Position numbers and translations under genes: made by a program. Below, one piece after another: positions 1 to 8,698 of a stretch of 64,000 bases of DNA. The notes below the pieces were generated by a model, which searched no databases, was not told the origin of the DNA, and was given only the letters and a program-made list of their open reading frames with translations. Source of the DNA: Hymenobacter nivis (GTDB taxonomy: Bacteria > Bacteroidota > Bacteroidia > Cytophagales > Hymenobacteraceae); assembly GCF_003149515.1 (NCBI RefSeq), contig NZ_CP029145.1, forward strand, positions 3,968,001-4,032,000, in the 5' to 3' direction. Positions within the stretch are counted from its first letter, which is position 1. The number at the start of each line of letters is the position of its first letter.

Positions 1-1392
1 CAGCGCGTCCGCCTCGCCCGCCGTGTGTCGGAAGTGCTGAAAGCCCAGGGCCCCCGGGGCGCGGTAGTCGAGCCCCTGGCGCTGGGTGCCGGCCCACAGG
101 CCCCCGTCGGCGTCGGGCAGCACGCAGCGCACAAAGTCGTCGGCCAGGCTGGCGCGGACCCCTGGGTGGTGGCGCAGGCGCTCGGCCACGGCCCCGGTGC
201 GCGGGTCGAGGCGAAGTAGGCCCTGGCGCTCGGTGCCCACCCACAGGCTCGTGGCGGCCGGGGCCACCGCCCACACCGGCCCCGTCGGCAGCAGCGCGAA
301 GGGCGAAGGCCGCACGTCGAGCCGGAGCAGGCCCGCGCCGGTGCCCGCCCACAGCTGGCCGGCGCGGTCGGGCGCCAAAGCCAGCACTTCGCCGGCCAGC
401 CGCAGCGAATCGGGCGCCAAGGCAGCCGGGGCAGCGGCGGTGGCTGGGGCAGCGGCGGTAGCTGGGGCAGCGGCGGGGCCCACACCGGCCGGTGGGGGCC
501 CCACCGGCCAGTAGCGCAGCCCGGCGGCGGTGGCCACCCAGGCCCCGCCGCGGGCGTCGGCCCACAGGCTGCGCACGGCTGGCTGGCCGGGGCCGGGCCG
601 CAGCAGCTCGGCGGCGGGGCGGCCGGGCCTCAGGTAGCGCAGGCCGCCGCCCTCGGTGCCGGCCCACAGGCCCCCACCGGGCGCGGCGGCCAGCGCGCTC
701 AGCGGCGTGGGGCCGGCTGGGCCATAGCGCGGCTCGGGGCGCAGGGTGCCGGTGGCGGCATCGAAGCGGCAGAGCTGACCCTCGCCGGTGCCGGCCCACA
801 GGGTGCCGGCCACGTCGCGGGCCAGGGCCCGCACCGAGTTGCGGCGGGCGGTACCGGCCGGGGCCCCAGCCGGGGCGTACCAGTAGCGGCGGAGGCGGCC
901 GGTGGCGGGGGCGTAGTGCCAGAGGCCGTTTTCGGTGCCAATCCAGACGCCGCCCGCGGGGTCGGCGAGCAGGGCGTTCACGAAGTAGTGGGCCGCCGAA
1001 TCGGAGGGCACGCGGCCGAAGCGCTCGGTGCGCGGGTCGTAGTAGCACACGCCGTCGCCGGTGCCCACCCACAGGCCGCCGCGGGCCACATCGGGGGCCA
1101 GGGCCCGCACGAAGTTACCGGCCAGAGCCCCCGGCCGCCGCGCATCGGCCCGAAACGTGCGGAAGGCGCGGCCGTCGTAGCGGCTTAGCCCGTCCTGGGT
1201 GCCGGCCCACAAAAACCCCTGCCGGTCCTGGGCCAGGCACTGCACTGTATTGTCCGCCAGGCCGTCGGCCGTGCTCAGCAGGGGCGCGGGGCCCTGGGCG
1301 CGCCCAGCCGTCGCCAGCGCTAGCAGCCCGGCCAGGGCCAGGGCCCTGGCCCGCCCGGCCCATTTCGTTGCAACGAACCCCCGAACCCGCAT
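1..1392 (-). CDS. Two-component regulator propeller protein (3' end outside window)
   Basis: This open frame starts at ATG 1392 and runs off the left edge, giving the first 464 residues of a larger protein. Residues 1-33 form a signal peptide ending near GRAQG. The remainder is a series of beta-propeller blades with the recurring pattern LWxGTxxGLxRYD (for example FLWAGTQDGLSRYDG, LWVGTGDGVCYYDP, VWIGTENGLWHYAP), typical of the periplasmic sensor half of Bacteroidetes regulators. In that family the propeller is followed by a Y_Y_Y domain, a membrane helix and then a histidine kinase or a DNA-binding output, none of which is visible here. Three 18-bp direct repeats (428-481) encode an Ala/Pro linker inside the propeller region. 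The propeller call is secure; the output domain is unknown. Confidence 0.8.
   Translation of the reverse strand, partial: MRVRGFVATKWAGRARALALAGLLALATAGRAQGPAPLLSTADGLADNTVQCLAQDRQGFLWAGTQDGLSRYDGRAFRTFRADARRPGALAGNFVRALAPDVARGGLWVGTGDGVCYYDPRTERFGRVPSDSAAHYFVNALLADPAGGVWIGTENGLWHYAPATGRLRRYWYAPAGAPAGTARRNSVRALARDVAGTLWAGTGEGQLCRFDAATGTLRPEPRYGPAGPTPLSALAAAPGGGLWAGTEGGGLRYLRPGRPAAELLRPGPGQPAVRSLWADARGGAWVATAAGLRYWPVGPPPAGVGPAAAPATAAAPATAAAPAALAPDSLRLAGEVLALAPDRAGQLWAGTGAGLLRLDVRPSPFALLPTGPVWAVAPAATSLWVGTERQGLLRLDPRTGAVAERLRHHPGVRASLADDFVRCVLPDADGGLWAGTQRQGLDYRAPGALGFQHFRHTAGEADAL
428..481. repeat. Three 18-bp tandem repeats inside the propeller gene
   Basis: Three consecutive copies of an 18-bp unit beginning ggggcagcggcggt are present; the third diverges at its end. 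On the coding (minus) strand they encode a low-complexity Ala/Pro/Thr stretch. The unit length keeps the frame, so copy-number change would only alter linker length. Confidence 0.75.
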
Positions 1393-1521
1393 GGCACACC
1401 GCTGAAGTAAACGCCTGACCTAGAAGCCGCTGCCCAAGGCGGCGGCGGCCGCAAGGTAATCCGCAATTCTTGCTTCCGCGCTGCCCAATAAGCTGGGCTT
1501 TAGGGCATTTATCTCCGGCGC

Positions 1522-1584
1522 TGTAGAACGGAGTGGCACTCCGTTCGACGTTCGCCTGGAAACGGAGTACCACTCCGTTCTACA
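1522..1584. repeat. Dispersed palindrome family A, copy 1
   Basis: The ends are TGTAGAACGGAGTG and its near-perfect complement CACTCCGTTCTACA. Each end also contains its own 19-bp hairpin AACGGAGTGGCACTCCGTT (second arm with one change), so the unit can form two small hairpins or one long one. It lies in the 248-bp gap upstream of the propeller gene and downstream of sixA. Related copies occur at 6132-6196 and 63230-63291. Confidence 0.85.
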
Positions 1585-1640
1585 CGTCTTCTATACAGGC
1601 TGTGCGCCAGTTGGAAAACTGCGCTGTGGGGCCCCGGCGG

Positions 1641-2135
1641 CTAGCTCGCGTTCTTCGGATAGTCGTAGAAGTAGAACTCGGCGTTGGCGCGGGCCACCTC
1701 TTCCCAATGGTCGGTGCTGAAGCGCAGGCAGACAACGGCCGCGGTGGGAAATTCGTTGAACGGGCTGGGCGAAAGGGCGTTGGCGGCGTCGGTGATGGTG
1801 GGGTTGTGGCCTACTAGCAGCGCCGATTCGGCCGCGTCGGGCAGGGCCCGGATGATGGCAACCAACGCGTCGGCATCGGCCCGGTAGATGGCGGGGTCGA
1901 CGGTGATTTTCTCGTGCGCGAAACCCAGCTCGCAGGCTACCAGCACGGCCGTGCTCAGGGCCCGCACCGCCGAGGAGCTCACCAGCACGTCGGGCTTAAT
2001 GCCGCGCTTGGCCAGGGCCTGGCCCATGCGCGGGGCGTCGTCGCGGCCCCGGTCGTTGAGCGGGCGCTCCTGGTCGGTCAGGTCGTCGAAGCTCCAGCTC
2101 GACTTGGCGTGGCGGAGGAGGTACAGCGTTTTCAT
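1641..2135 (-). CDS. sixA: SixA-family phosphohistidine phosphatase
   Basis: 164 residues, the usual length for SixA-like histidine phosphatases. The catalytic RHAK motif is at residues 8-11 (LYLLRHAKSSW). The second-half histidine is in the LLVGHNP motif near residue 110, with the supporting SSSAVRA segment at 53-59. Members of this family remove phosphate from phosphohistidine proteins or small phosphoesters; the substrate here cannot be read from sequence. The ATG at 2135 directly precedes MKTLYLLRH, which fits family N-termini. It follows the kinase gene ending at 2159 by 23 bp on the same strand, so co-transcription with the kinase is likely. Confidence 0.88.
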   Translation of the reverse strand: MKTLYLLRHAKSSWSFDDLTDQERPLNDRGRDDAPRMGQALAKRGIKPDVLVSSSAVRALSTAVLVACELGFAHEKITVDPAIYRADADALVAIIRALPDAAESALLVGHNPTITDAANALSPSPFNEFPTAAVVCLRFSTDHWEEVARANAEFYFYDYPKNAS

Positions 2136-2158
2136 GGCGCGAAGCTAGGCCGGCGGTA

Positions 2159-3478
2159 TTAATCCAAGGTTTCCCCGGCCAGCACTTCCCGGATTTCAGC
2201 AAACAGCGGCCGTTCGCCCACCGCCGGCCGGGTGCAGCGGGCCTGTAAGTTCCACAGCGGTTGCAGGGCCGCGGCCGGGGCCCCGCAGCGGTCCAGCAAT
2301 TCTTCGAGCAGGCAGCCGAAGGCGCGGACTTCTATGCGCTGTAAGGCCAGGGCCGTGGGGCTGTCGGGGGCAAAAAAGCAGGCCGCCCCAAAGTCGCCCA
2401 GCAGGCAGTCGCCGGTGCTGGTATTCAAAATGTTGTGGGCGTATAAGTCGCCGTGCAGCACGCCCTGCGCGTGCAGGTGCGCCGCCGCTGAAGCCACGCC
2501 GTGGGCCAGGTGCAACAGGGTCCCCAGCGCGAAGGCGATGCCGGGCGCGTACACGTCGCGGGTGCAGGTGGCCAGGCTGGGCGGCCCGGCCAGGTTGCCA
2601 AAGGCGGGATCAATCAGGGCCATAACCAGGCCCTGGGCCCCGGCCGGGTGGTCAACGATTTGGCCGTGCACCTCGATGAGGTGGGGGTGGGCCCCGGCGC
2701 TGATGCAGGCGGCCATCTCGCTGTGAGGCAGGCCGTCACTGGTCACCGCCCCCTTGAAGAGCTTCACCGCTACGTCGGCCACCGGGGCCCCCAGCGGGTG
2801 CCAGCGGGCCCGGTAAATGATGCCCGACGCGCCCTCGCCCAACTGCTTCTCCAGCCCCAGGCTGTGCCACTCGATGCCCACAATGGGGTGTCGGGCTAGC
2901 GCGGCGGCCTCGGCCTCGGCGCAAAACGGGTTGCCGGCGTAGGCCAGCCAGGCCAGCCGGGGCAGGCCCAGCAGCCAGGCCGGCAGCGCCTCGAAGCGGT
3001 TGGCGGCGATGCGCAACAGCTCGAGCCGGGTGCAGGCGGCCAGCGCGTCGGGCAGGTGCGTGAGGCGGTTGCCGGCCAGCATCAGCTTTTGCAGCTGCTG
3101 GCATTGGCCCAGCTCGGGCGGTAGGCTCTCGAGCTGGTTATCCGTCAGAATAAGCCAGCGCAGCGCCGGCGAGAGGGCCCCCGCGGGCAGCGTCCGAATC
3201 TGGTTGGCCTTGAAGCCCACCATACTCAGCTGCGGGCACTGCCCGAGCACGGCCGGTACTTCGGTAAACAGGTTATCGGAGCAAAACAGCACCCGTAGCC
3301 GGTGCAGCCGCCCAAAATCGGCGGGCAGGGCCGCGAGCCGGTTGCCCGACAGGTTGAGGACTTCGAGCGTGTCGGCCAGGTCGAAAATCTCGGGCGGGAA
3401 TTCCGTCAGGTCCGCCGCCAGGTCGAGGCGGGTGGCGCCGGCCAGCTGCCCGGCGCGGAGTTGGGCAAGGGTGTGCAT
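2159..3478 (-). CDS. Leucine-rich-repeat protein with C-terminal protein kinase domain
   Basis: 439 residues from ATG 3478. A TTG at 3523 would add 15 residues that do not look like part of the fold. Residues about 20-185 hold roughly seven leucine-rich repeats (for example LEVLNLSGNRLAALP, LQKLMLAGNRLTHLP). Residues about 205-439 are a eukaryotic-type kinase: glycine loop GEGASG near 214, AVKLFK lysine at 239, catalytic loop HGDLYAHN near 342-349 (HGD rather than HRD) and DFG at 362-364. All key catalytic residues are present, so activity is plausible. No signal peptide or membrane segment is seen, so it is probably cytoplasmic. The LRR part presumably binds a protein partner (inference). 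The adjacent SixA gene suggests a linked phosphate-signalling pair. Confidence 0.87.
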   Translation of the reverse strand: MHTLAQLRAGQLAGATRLDLAADLTEFPPEIFDLADTLEVLNLSGNRLAALPADFGRLHRLRVLFCSDNLFTEVPAVLGQCPQLSMVGFKANQIRTLPAGALSPALRWLILTDNQLESLPPELGQCQQLQKLMLAGNRLTHLPDALAACTRLELLRIAANRFEALPAWLLGLPRLAWLAYAGNPFCAEAEAAALARHPIVGIEWHSLGLEKQLGEGASGIIYRARWHPLGAPVADVAVKLFKGAVTSDGLPHSEMAACISAGAHPHLIEVHGQIVDHPAGAQGLVMALIDPAFGNLAGPPSLATCTRDVYAPGIAFALGTLLHLAHGVASAAAHLHAQGVLHGDLYAHNILNTSTGDCLLGDFGAACFFAPDSPTALALQRIEVRAFGCLLEELLDRCGAPAAALQPLWNLQARCTRPAVGERPLFAEIREVLAGETLD

Positions 3479-3791
3479 GGCGCAAAGGTCGGGCGCAATT
3501 GGTGCGGGCGCACGGGTGGGCAACGCATGGGTAATTGCGGCACAAAATGTTTTGGTAAATAGGTGTTTAGGAAATCCAGACCTATTTTTGAAAAGTGCGG
3601 AACGGCACTTAAATTAGGGTGTTCTTGAAAAATTCTAAGCTTTGAAGTTGGGTAAAACTTGCGCAACGTTTGCGGCATGGCCGCTGCGTAGCTCCCGATG
3701 AACATCATTTTATAGCTACCTACCTGTTTTTTCACGCGGCCGGTTGTTTGCCTAAAAAGGAGGCGAGGCGGGTTGTTTTCAGCGACGCGAT
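3479..3791. other. 313-bp divergent intergenic region without a gene
   Basis: This is the gap between the divergently transcribed LRR-kinase gene and the dioxygenase gene. It is noticeably more AT-rich than its surroundings (especially 3540-3660) and should hold promoters for both directions. An aaaaggaggcg segment at about 3755-3765 resembles a ribosome-binding site but sits too far from ATG 3792 to be convincing. No RNA gene or repeat was recognised. Confidence 0.5.
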
Positions 3792-4727
3792 ATGAGTATT
3801 GTCTATTTTGATTCGACGATGCCCGAGCCCCAGGTTCGCCAGAAGCTCTACGAGGGCAGCCTGTTTGTGTACTCGCCCCGCCCGAGCGTGCAGGCCTTGT
3901 GCGACTTTGCCCGCGCCCTCACCGAGGAGGCGTTTGGCCACATACACCCCACGCTGGCCCAGCACCACCTGGCCCCCAGCGAATACGCCCAGATTCTGAA
4001 CCAGCTGAAACCCAGGTTTATCAACCACCCGCACTCGAAGCAGCTCATCCAGAACATTCTGCGCGAGATGGGCTTCGACCTGGACAAAACCTACTTCGAC
4101 GTGCCCCGGATGCGCACCGCCACCAGCCACGGCTACCTCACTACGGGCATCGCCTACTCCTTCGACCCGCACCGCGACACGTGGTTTTCGGCCCCGATGA
4201 ACCAGCTGAACTGGTGGATTCCGATGTACGACATCGAGGCCGACAATTGCCTCACGTTTTACCCCAGCTATTGGGACCAGCCGGTGCGCAACGAATCGGA
4301 CGGCTACGACTGCCGCGACTGGTACGCCGAGAGCCGCCGCCTCCAGGTCGGGGGCCTCCCGGACGAGCGCAAGCGCCCGCGCCCGCTCGACGCCGTGGAC
4401 CACGTCCACGAACTGCGGCTGGTGGGCCAGGTGGGGGGCCTCATCCTGTTTTCGGGGGCCCACTTGCACGGCACCGTGCCCAACACCACCAACGCCACCC
4501 GGTTCAGCATGGATTTCCGCACCGTGCACCTCGACGACGTGGCCGCCCATACCGCCGCCCCCAACGTGGACAGCCACTGCACGGGCACACTGCTGGGCGA
4601 TTTCCTGCACCCTGTTACCCTGGCCCCCGTGCCCGGCGAGCTGGTTGCCCGCTACGAGTCCGGCACGCCGGTGCAAGCCGAAAGAACGCCCTCCGTGCGC
4701 CCTAAAGCCGGGGTCCCGGCTCAATAA
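3792..4727 (+). CDS. Phytanoyl-CoA dioxygenase-like Fe(II)/2-oxoglutarate oxygenase
   Basis: 311 residues. An HxD pair at H127/D129 (DPHRDTW), a distal histidine at H224 or H226 (GAHLHGT) and an arginine about ten residues later (R237, NATRFSMDFR) form the pattern of a double-stranded beta-helix Fe(II)/2-oxoglutarate oxygenase. The aromatic stretch NQLNWWIPMYD between them is unusual and may line the substrate pocket. There is no signal peptide, so it acts in the cytoplasm. The substrate is unknown; related enzymes hydroxylate lipids, amino acids or sugar moieties. It is monocistronic, followed directly by a hairpin terminator at 4747-4786. The start at 3792 is the first ATG of the frame. Confidence 0.65.
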   Translation: MSIVYFDSTMPEPQVRQKLYEGSLFVYSPRPSVQALCDFARALTEEAFGHIHPTLAQHHLAPSEYAQILNQLKPRFINHPHSKQLIQNILREMGFDLDKTYFDVPRMRTATSHGYLTTGIAYSFDPHRDTWFSAPMNQLNWWIPMYDIEADNCLTFYPSYWDQPVRNESDGYDCRDWYAESRRLQVGGLPDERKRPRPLDAVDHVHELRLVGQVGGLILFSGAHLHGTVPNTTNATRFSMDFRTVHLDDVAAHTAAPNVDSHCTGTLLGDFLHPVTLAPVPGELVARYESGTPVQAERTPSVRPKAGVPAQ

Positions 4728-4746
4728 TCCGCGCCCTTGTTAAGCC

Positions 4747-4786
4747 AAAAAACCCGCCGTGCCTGGTTGCGCACGGCGGGTTTTTT
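4747..4786. terminator. Bidirectional hairpin terminator
   Basis: A perfect 16-bp stem, AAAAAACCCGCCGTGC and its complement, with an 8-nt loop. It has A and T runs on either side, so it can terminate both the dioxygenase gene (+) and the signal peptidase gene (-). Confidence 0.88.
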
Positions 4787-4811
4787 ATTTGGGAAAAATG
4801 GGCCCCCAGAC

Positions 4812-6029
4812 CTAGCTGACGCTGTGGAACAAACGGCTCCAGCGGATTTTGTGGAGGAAATCGGCGTAGGGGTCCACCGACAGCCACACGAGCACGGCCT
4901 TGCCCACCACGAGGTCTTCGGGCACGAAGCCCCAGAAGCGCGAGTCGAGCGAGTTGTGGCGGTTGTCGCCCATCATGAAGTAGTAGTTCTGCTTGAACGT
5001 GTAGCTGGTCAGCGGCTTGCCGTTTTGCAAAATGGTGAGGTCGTGGCCGGTGGCGCGCAGGGCGATGCCCGCGTTGTGCTCGTAGCGGAGGATGAGCTTG
5101 TAGTACACGGCCGCGTTTTGGGGCGTGAGCTGCACGGTTTGGCCCTTCTTGGGTACCGCCAGGGGCCCGTAGTTGTCCTGGTTCCAGTGGCGCAGGCCGG
5201 GCGTGGCGGGCGCTACTTCGGTGGCCGGGTAGTCGGGGTTGTCGGGGAAGAGCGCGGGGCCCCAGGGCGCGGGCTGGCCGGCGGGCTCCACCTCGGCCAC
5301 CACGCCGCGCACGTAGGGCTGGGCCCGGAAAAACGCCGCCGCCGTGGGCGTGCAGTCCACCTCGTAGCCGGGGCCGTAGCGGGCGTTGTTTTGCAGCGCG
5401 GGCTTGCCCTCGTTGTCGTAAATCAGCTGATCGGCGGCCGTCAGGTGGTAGTCCGTCACGCGCTGGGCGCGGAAGTCGCGCTGCACATCGTCGTTGTTCT
5501 CGGTGGTCTGGATGAAGTACTTATGCTCCAGCGCGCCCTGGCTGGGGGCCACCTGGCCGTTCACCAGTAGCTGGCCGTTGCGCAGCTCAAACTGGTCGCC
5601 GGCCACGGCCACGCAGCGCTTCACGTAGTTGTCGCGCAAGTCGGCCGGGTACTGCGCCTCAAACGGCACGTGAAACACCACCACGTCGTTGCGCTTAATT
5701 TCCGAGAAGCCCGGGAAGCGGTAGGTGGGCAGCTGGATGAGGTCGGAGTAGCTTTTGAGGTGAAACAGCGGGTCCGTCTGGTGCGTGAGGGGTACTTGCA
5801 GCGGCGTTTGGGGCGTGATGGGGCCGTAGTGCAACTTGCTCACCACCAGGTATTCGCCCACCAGCAGCGTGCCTTCCATGCTGGGTGAGGGAATGACGTA
5901 GGCCTCGGCCGTCGACCAGCGGAAAAGGCTGGCCACCACCACGGCAAACAGCAGCGAATCGGCCCACTCGCGGGCGGTACTCTTGGGCGGGGCGGGGGCC
6001 CCGCTGGGCTTCTTTTTGAAAAATGCCAT
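4812..6029 (-). CDS. lepB: Signal peptidase I
   Basis: 405 residues from ATG 6029 (MAFFKKKPSG); longer upstream starts give no recognisable sequence. A single N-terminal membrane segment (about 24-36) precedes the catalytic serine S50 in PSPSMEGT. The catalytic lysine is K137 in NYVKRCVAVAGD, and the box-E motif MGDNRHNSLDSRFWG lies near the C-terminus. The long region between the lysine and box E (about 200 residues) is typical of Bacteroidetes enzymes. It cleaves signal peptides of exported proteins at the outer face of the inner membrane. It is convergent with the dioxygenase gene, with the shared terminator between them. Confidence 0.95.
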   Translation of the reverse strand: MAFFKKKPSGAPAPPKSTAREWADSLLFAVVVASLFRWSTAEAYVIPSPSMEGTLLVGEYLVVSKLHYGPITPQTPLQVPLTHQTDPLFHLKSYSDLIQLPTYRFPGFSEIKRNDVVVFHVPFEAQYPADLRDNYVKRCVAVAGDQFELRNGQLLVNGQVAPSQGALEHKYFIQTTENNDDVQRDFRAQRVTDYHLTAADQLIYDNEGKPALQNNARYGPGYEVDCTPTAAAFFRAQPYVRGVVAEVEPAGQPAPWGPALFPDNPDYPATEVAPATPGLRHWNQDNYGPLAVPKKGQTVQLTPQNAAVYYKLILRYEHNAGIALRATGHDLTILQNGKPLTSYTFKQNYYFMMGDNRHNSLDSRFWGFVPEDLVVGKAVLVWLSVDPYADFLHKIRWSRLFHSVS

Positions 6030-6131
6030 GCGGACGAAGGGGTTAGGGGCAAACGGAACGCCCAAGGTATCGGAATATTTCGTCCGTCCGCTATTTGAGT
6101 TTAGTCGGTTTCGGGGCTGGTGCATTCAGTG

Positions 6132-6196
6132 TTGTAGAACGGAGTGGCACTCCGCTTGGCATTCGCACGGAAACGGAGTGCCACTCCGTTCTATAA
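6132..6196. repeat. Dispersed palindrome family A, copy 2
   Basis: Same architecture as 1522-1584: TTGTAGAACGGAGTG at one end and CACTCCGTTCTATAA at the other, with inner AACGGAGTG/CACTCCG hairpins. It lies between the small protein gene and lepB, just upstream of lepB. Confidence 0.85.
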
Positions 6197-6226
6197 TGCC
6201 GTCCATGACTGCTCCAGGGGCCCCAC

Positions 6227-6272
6227 AAAAAAGCCTGCCGCCCATGGTTATCAAACCAAAAGCGGCAGGTTT
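6227..6272 (-). terminator. Likely terminator of the small membrane-protein gene
   Basis: Arms GCCTGCCGC and GCGGCAGG are separated by about 20 nt. On the minus strand the stem is followed by a six-base T run, placing it just downstream of the stop at 6301. Confidence 0.65.
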
Positions 6273-6300
6273 GCAATCCGGGTGGAGGCCCGTTAACCGC

Positions 6301-6552
6301 TTAGAATGCGGTATCCTTGTCTTTGATGCGCTTGTAGAGGTAGAAAACGCCGGCGGCCAGCAGCACGCCGCTCAGCAGCCGGTGGCGTGCGGTGAAGCCT
6401 TTGGCCACGTCGGCGCCGGTTCTGTCGCCACCGAAAATGGAAGATGCCATATCGCCCAGCGTGCTGCCCGGCTTGGCGCTGCTGTTGCCGCCGAAAAGGG
6501 AAGATACGATGCCGCCCAGCGTGCCGCCCGGCGTGTTGTTGTTATCGCTCAT
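6301..6552 (-). CDS. Small single-span membrane protein of unknown function
   Basis: 83 residues. The first 50 are Gly/Ser/Asn-rich with two similar segments (TLGGIVSSLFGG and TLGDMASSIFGG), suggesting an internal duplication. Residues about 58-76 (LLSGVLLAAGVFYLYKRIK) form one membrane helix followed by a basic end. No signal peptide or catalytic motif is seen. Proteins of this look are common hypothetical genes in Hymenobacter-like genomes (recalled, not searched). It stands alone with its own terminator, divergent from the M28 peptidase gene. Confidence 0.7.
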   Translation of the reverse strand: MSDNNNTPGGTLGGIVSSLFGGNSSAKPGSTLGDMASSIFGGDRTGADVAKGFTARHRLLSGVLLAAGVFYLYKRIKDKDTAF

Positions 6553-6683
6553 CAGTGAAAAAGATTTAAGGGTATGACGGGCATTTTACGCGGGACGTAC
6601 GGCTGGTGTTGCCCGCCGCCGCCGGGCGGGTCATACATTCGCGGCGGGCCCCTGCCGGGGCCAAGTATCACTTTTTCCACTCC

Positions 6684-8411
6684 ATGATGCACTTACTCAC
6701 GATGCGCGCCTGGCTGGCCCCGGCCGTGGCCGGCCTGCTGCTGGCCGGCTGCCAGGGCAAAACCACCACCGCGGACACCGCCGCCGCCGGGGCCCCCGCG
6801 GCCGAAGCGGCTCCCACCGATACGGCCAGCGTGCCCACGCCGAACGACGGCATCACGCCCGCGCTGCTGGCCCGGCACATCAAGGTGCTGGCCTCGGATG
6901 AATACCAGGGCCGGCGGCCGTTCACGGCGGGCGAGGACAAGGCTACCGCCTACCTGGCGGCCGAGTTCAAGAAGCTGGGGCTGAAGCCCGGGGGCCCCGA
7001 CGGCACCTACTTCCAGCCGGTACCGCTGGTGGAAATTGCCGGCCGCCCCGACTCGGTAGCCACCGTGACCGGCAACGGCAAAAGCCTGGCCCTCAAGTAC
7101 CGCACCGATTTCATGTTCCTGACCGAGCACGAGCAGCCCACGGTGGAGATTAAGGATTCGCCGCTGGTATTTGCGGGCTACGGCGTGACGGCCCCCGAGT
7201 ATAAGTGGGACGATTACGCGGGCCTCGACGTGAAGGGCAAGACGGTGGTGGTGCTCATCAATGACCCCGGCAACGCGGGCAACGACACTACTATGTTCCA
7301 GGGCAAGGCCATGACGTACTACGGCCGCTGGGGCTATAAGTACGAGGAGGCGGCCCGCCACGGCGCCACCGGCCTGCTCATCATCCACGACACGAAACCC
7401 GCCTCCTACCCCTGGACGGTGGTGCAGAGCAGCAACGGCGGCGCCAAGCTGCACCCCACCACGCCCGACCACGGCGCCAGCAAAGTGGCCCTCGAAGGCT
7501 GGATGACGTTGGACGCCGCCAAGCGCATCTTCGCCGCCGCCGGCCAGAACTACGACGCGCTCTACGCCGCCGCCAACACGCGCGGCTTCAAGGGCAAAGC
7601 GCTGGGCCTGAGCCTGACGACCACGCTGCACAACAAAATCATCTACAAAACCTCGAAGAACGTGGTGGCCGTGCTGCCCGGCACCACCCGGCCGAAGGAG
7701 TACATCATTTACTCGGCGCATTGGGACCACCTGGGCATCGGCCCGGCCGTGAAGGGCGACTCGATTTACAACGGGGCCCTGGACAACGCCAGCGGCTGCG
7801 CCGGCCTGCTGGCCATTGCCACCGCCTTCGAGCAAGCCAAGGAAAAGCCGCAGCGCAGCATCGTGTTTCTGGCCGTAACGGGCGAGGAGCAGGGCCTCCT
7901 GGGCTCCGATTATTACGCCCAGCACCCGCTGTTTCCGGTGGCTAACACGGTGGCCGACATCAACATGGACGAGCTGCTGGCCTTCGGGCCCATGCGCGAC
8001 CTCACCATCACCGGCTACGGGCAGTCGGACCTGGACGACTACGCCCGCGCCGCCGCCAAGGAGCAAAACCGCTACGTCATCCCGTACCAGCACCCCGAAA
8101 CCGGCAGCTTCTACCGCTCCGACCATTTCAGCTTCGCCAAGGTGGGCATCCCGGCGCTCTACGCCAGCGGCTCGTTTGAGAGCCGCCTGCACGGCAAAGC
8201 CTTCGCCGAAAAGGAGCGCGAAGACTTCGAGGCCAACAATTACCACCAGCCCTCCGACCAGTACAATCCCGCCTGGGACCTGCGCGGCGCCGCCCAGGAC
8301 GCCCGCTTGCTGTTCCGCATCGGCCAGAAGCTGGCCTCGGAAACCACCTTCCCGCAGTGGAAGCCCAGCTCCGAATTCCGGGCCGTGCGGCTGAAAAGCC
8401 GGCCGCGGTAA
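6684..8411 (+). CDS. M28-family zinc aminopeptidase lipoprotein with PA domain
   Basis: 575 residues from ATG 6684. A lipoprotein signal ends in LLLAGC with the lipidated cysteine at residue 23, followed by an Ala/Thr/Pro linker. The middle region resembles a protease-associated domain. The catalytic domain carries the M28 metal and catalytic motifs in order: HWDHLG, GALDNASG, TGEEQGLLGS, INMDE and SDHFSF. It should be a cell-envelope exopeptidase releasing N-terminal residues from peptides. The final 20 residues are basic (VRLKSRPR). It is monocistronic. Confidence 0.92.
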   Translation: MMHLLTMRAWLAPAVAGLLLAGCQGKTTTADTAAAGAPAAEAAPTDTASVPTPNDGITPALLARHIKVLASDEYQGRRPFTAGEDKATAYLAAEFKKLGLKPGGPDGTYFQPVPLVEIAGRPDSVATVTGNGKSLALKYRTDFMFLTEHEQPTVEIKDSPLVFAGYGVTAPEYKWDDYAGLDVKGKTVVVLINDPGNAGNDTTMFQGKAMTYYGRWGYKYEEAARHGATGLLIIHDTKPASYPWTVVQSSNGGAKLHPTTPDHGASKVALEGWMTLDAAKRIFAAAGQNYDALYAAANTRGFKGKALGLSLTTTLHNKIIYKTSKNVVAVLPGTTRPKEYIIYSAHWDHLGIGPAVKGDSIYNGALDNASGCAGLLAIATAFEQAKEKPQRSIVFLAVTGEEQGLLGSDYYAQHPLFPVANTVADINMDELLAFGPMRDLTITGYGQSDLDDYARAAAKEQNRYVIPYQHPETGSFYRSDHFSFAKVGIPALYASGSFESRLHGKAFAEKEREDFEANNYHQPSDQYNPAWDLRGAAQDARLLFRIGQKLASETTFPQWKPSSEFRAVRLKSRPR

Positions 8412-8549
8412 GCGGTTCGTCAGGCTTGTTCCTGATAGTAGAAAAAAGGACGCCAGATGAGCATGACCGTCTTTATTGGGGTCCTCTCAGGAAACGGAAA
8501 ATACAGCACGTTAAGAAGCTGTGGGATTTGATTAAATCCCTTTTTGGCG

Positions 8550-8574
8550 GTCATGCTGAGCGCAGTCGAAGCAT
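8550..8574. repeat. Half copy of dispersed palindrome family B
   Basis: Contains gtcatgctgagcgcagtcga followed by agcat, the left arm seen in complete form at 26186-26273. The complementary right arm is absent within the following 120 bp. Confidence 0.7.
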
Positions 8575-8603
8575 AACCGTTTTATTAACTGATGTTACGT
8601 AGT

Positions 8604-8654
8604 GGCCGTTCCTGGCACGAGTTGCGCTGCGCTAAACGCGCGCCAGGAACGGGC
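8604..8654. repeat. Inverted repeat upstream of the esterase-like gene
   Basis: Arms CCGTTCCTGGC and GCCAGGAACGG flank about 24 nt rich in gcgctgcgc. It is not followed by a T run, so it is more likely a small dispersed palindrome than a terminator. Confidence 0.55.
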
Positions 8655-8698
8655 TAAGCGCCCTTTCTCCACTTCGCTGTTACCCACCACGCTTACCG

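Noticed and set aside
4747..4786. Riboswitch or structured RNA in the hairpin between the dioxygenase gene and lepB
   Set aside because: The structure is a simple perfect stem with A/T runs at the junction of two converging genes, a terminator.
6693..8246. A 517-codon minus-strand frame over the M28 peptidase
   Set aside because: Composition is Gly/Val/His biased and without motifs; the plus strand holds all M28 zinc motifs.
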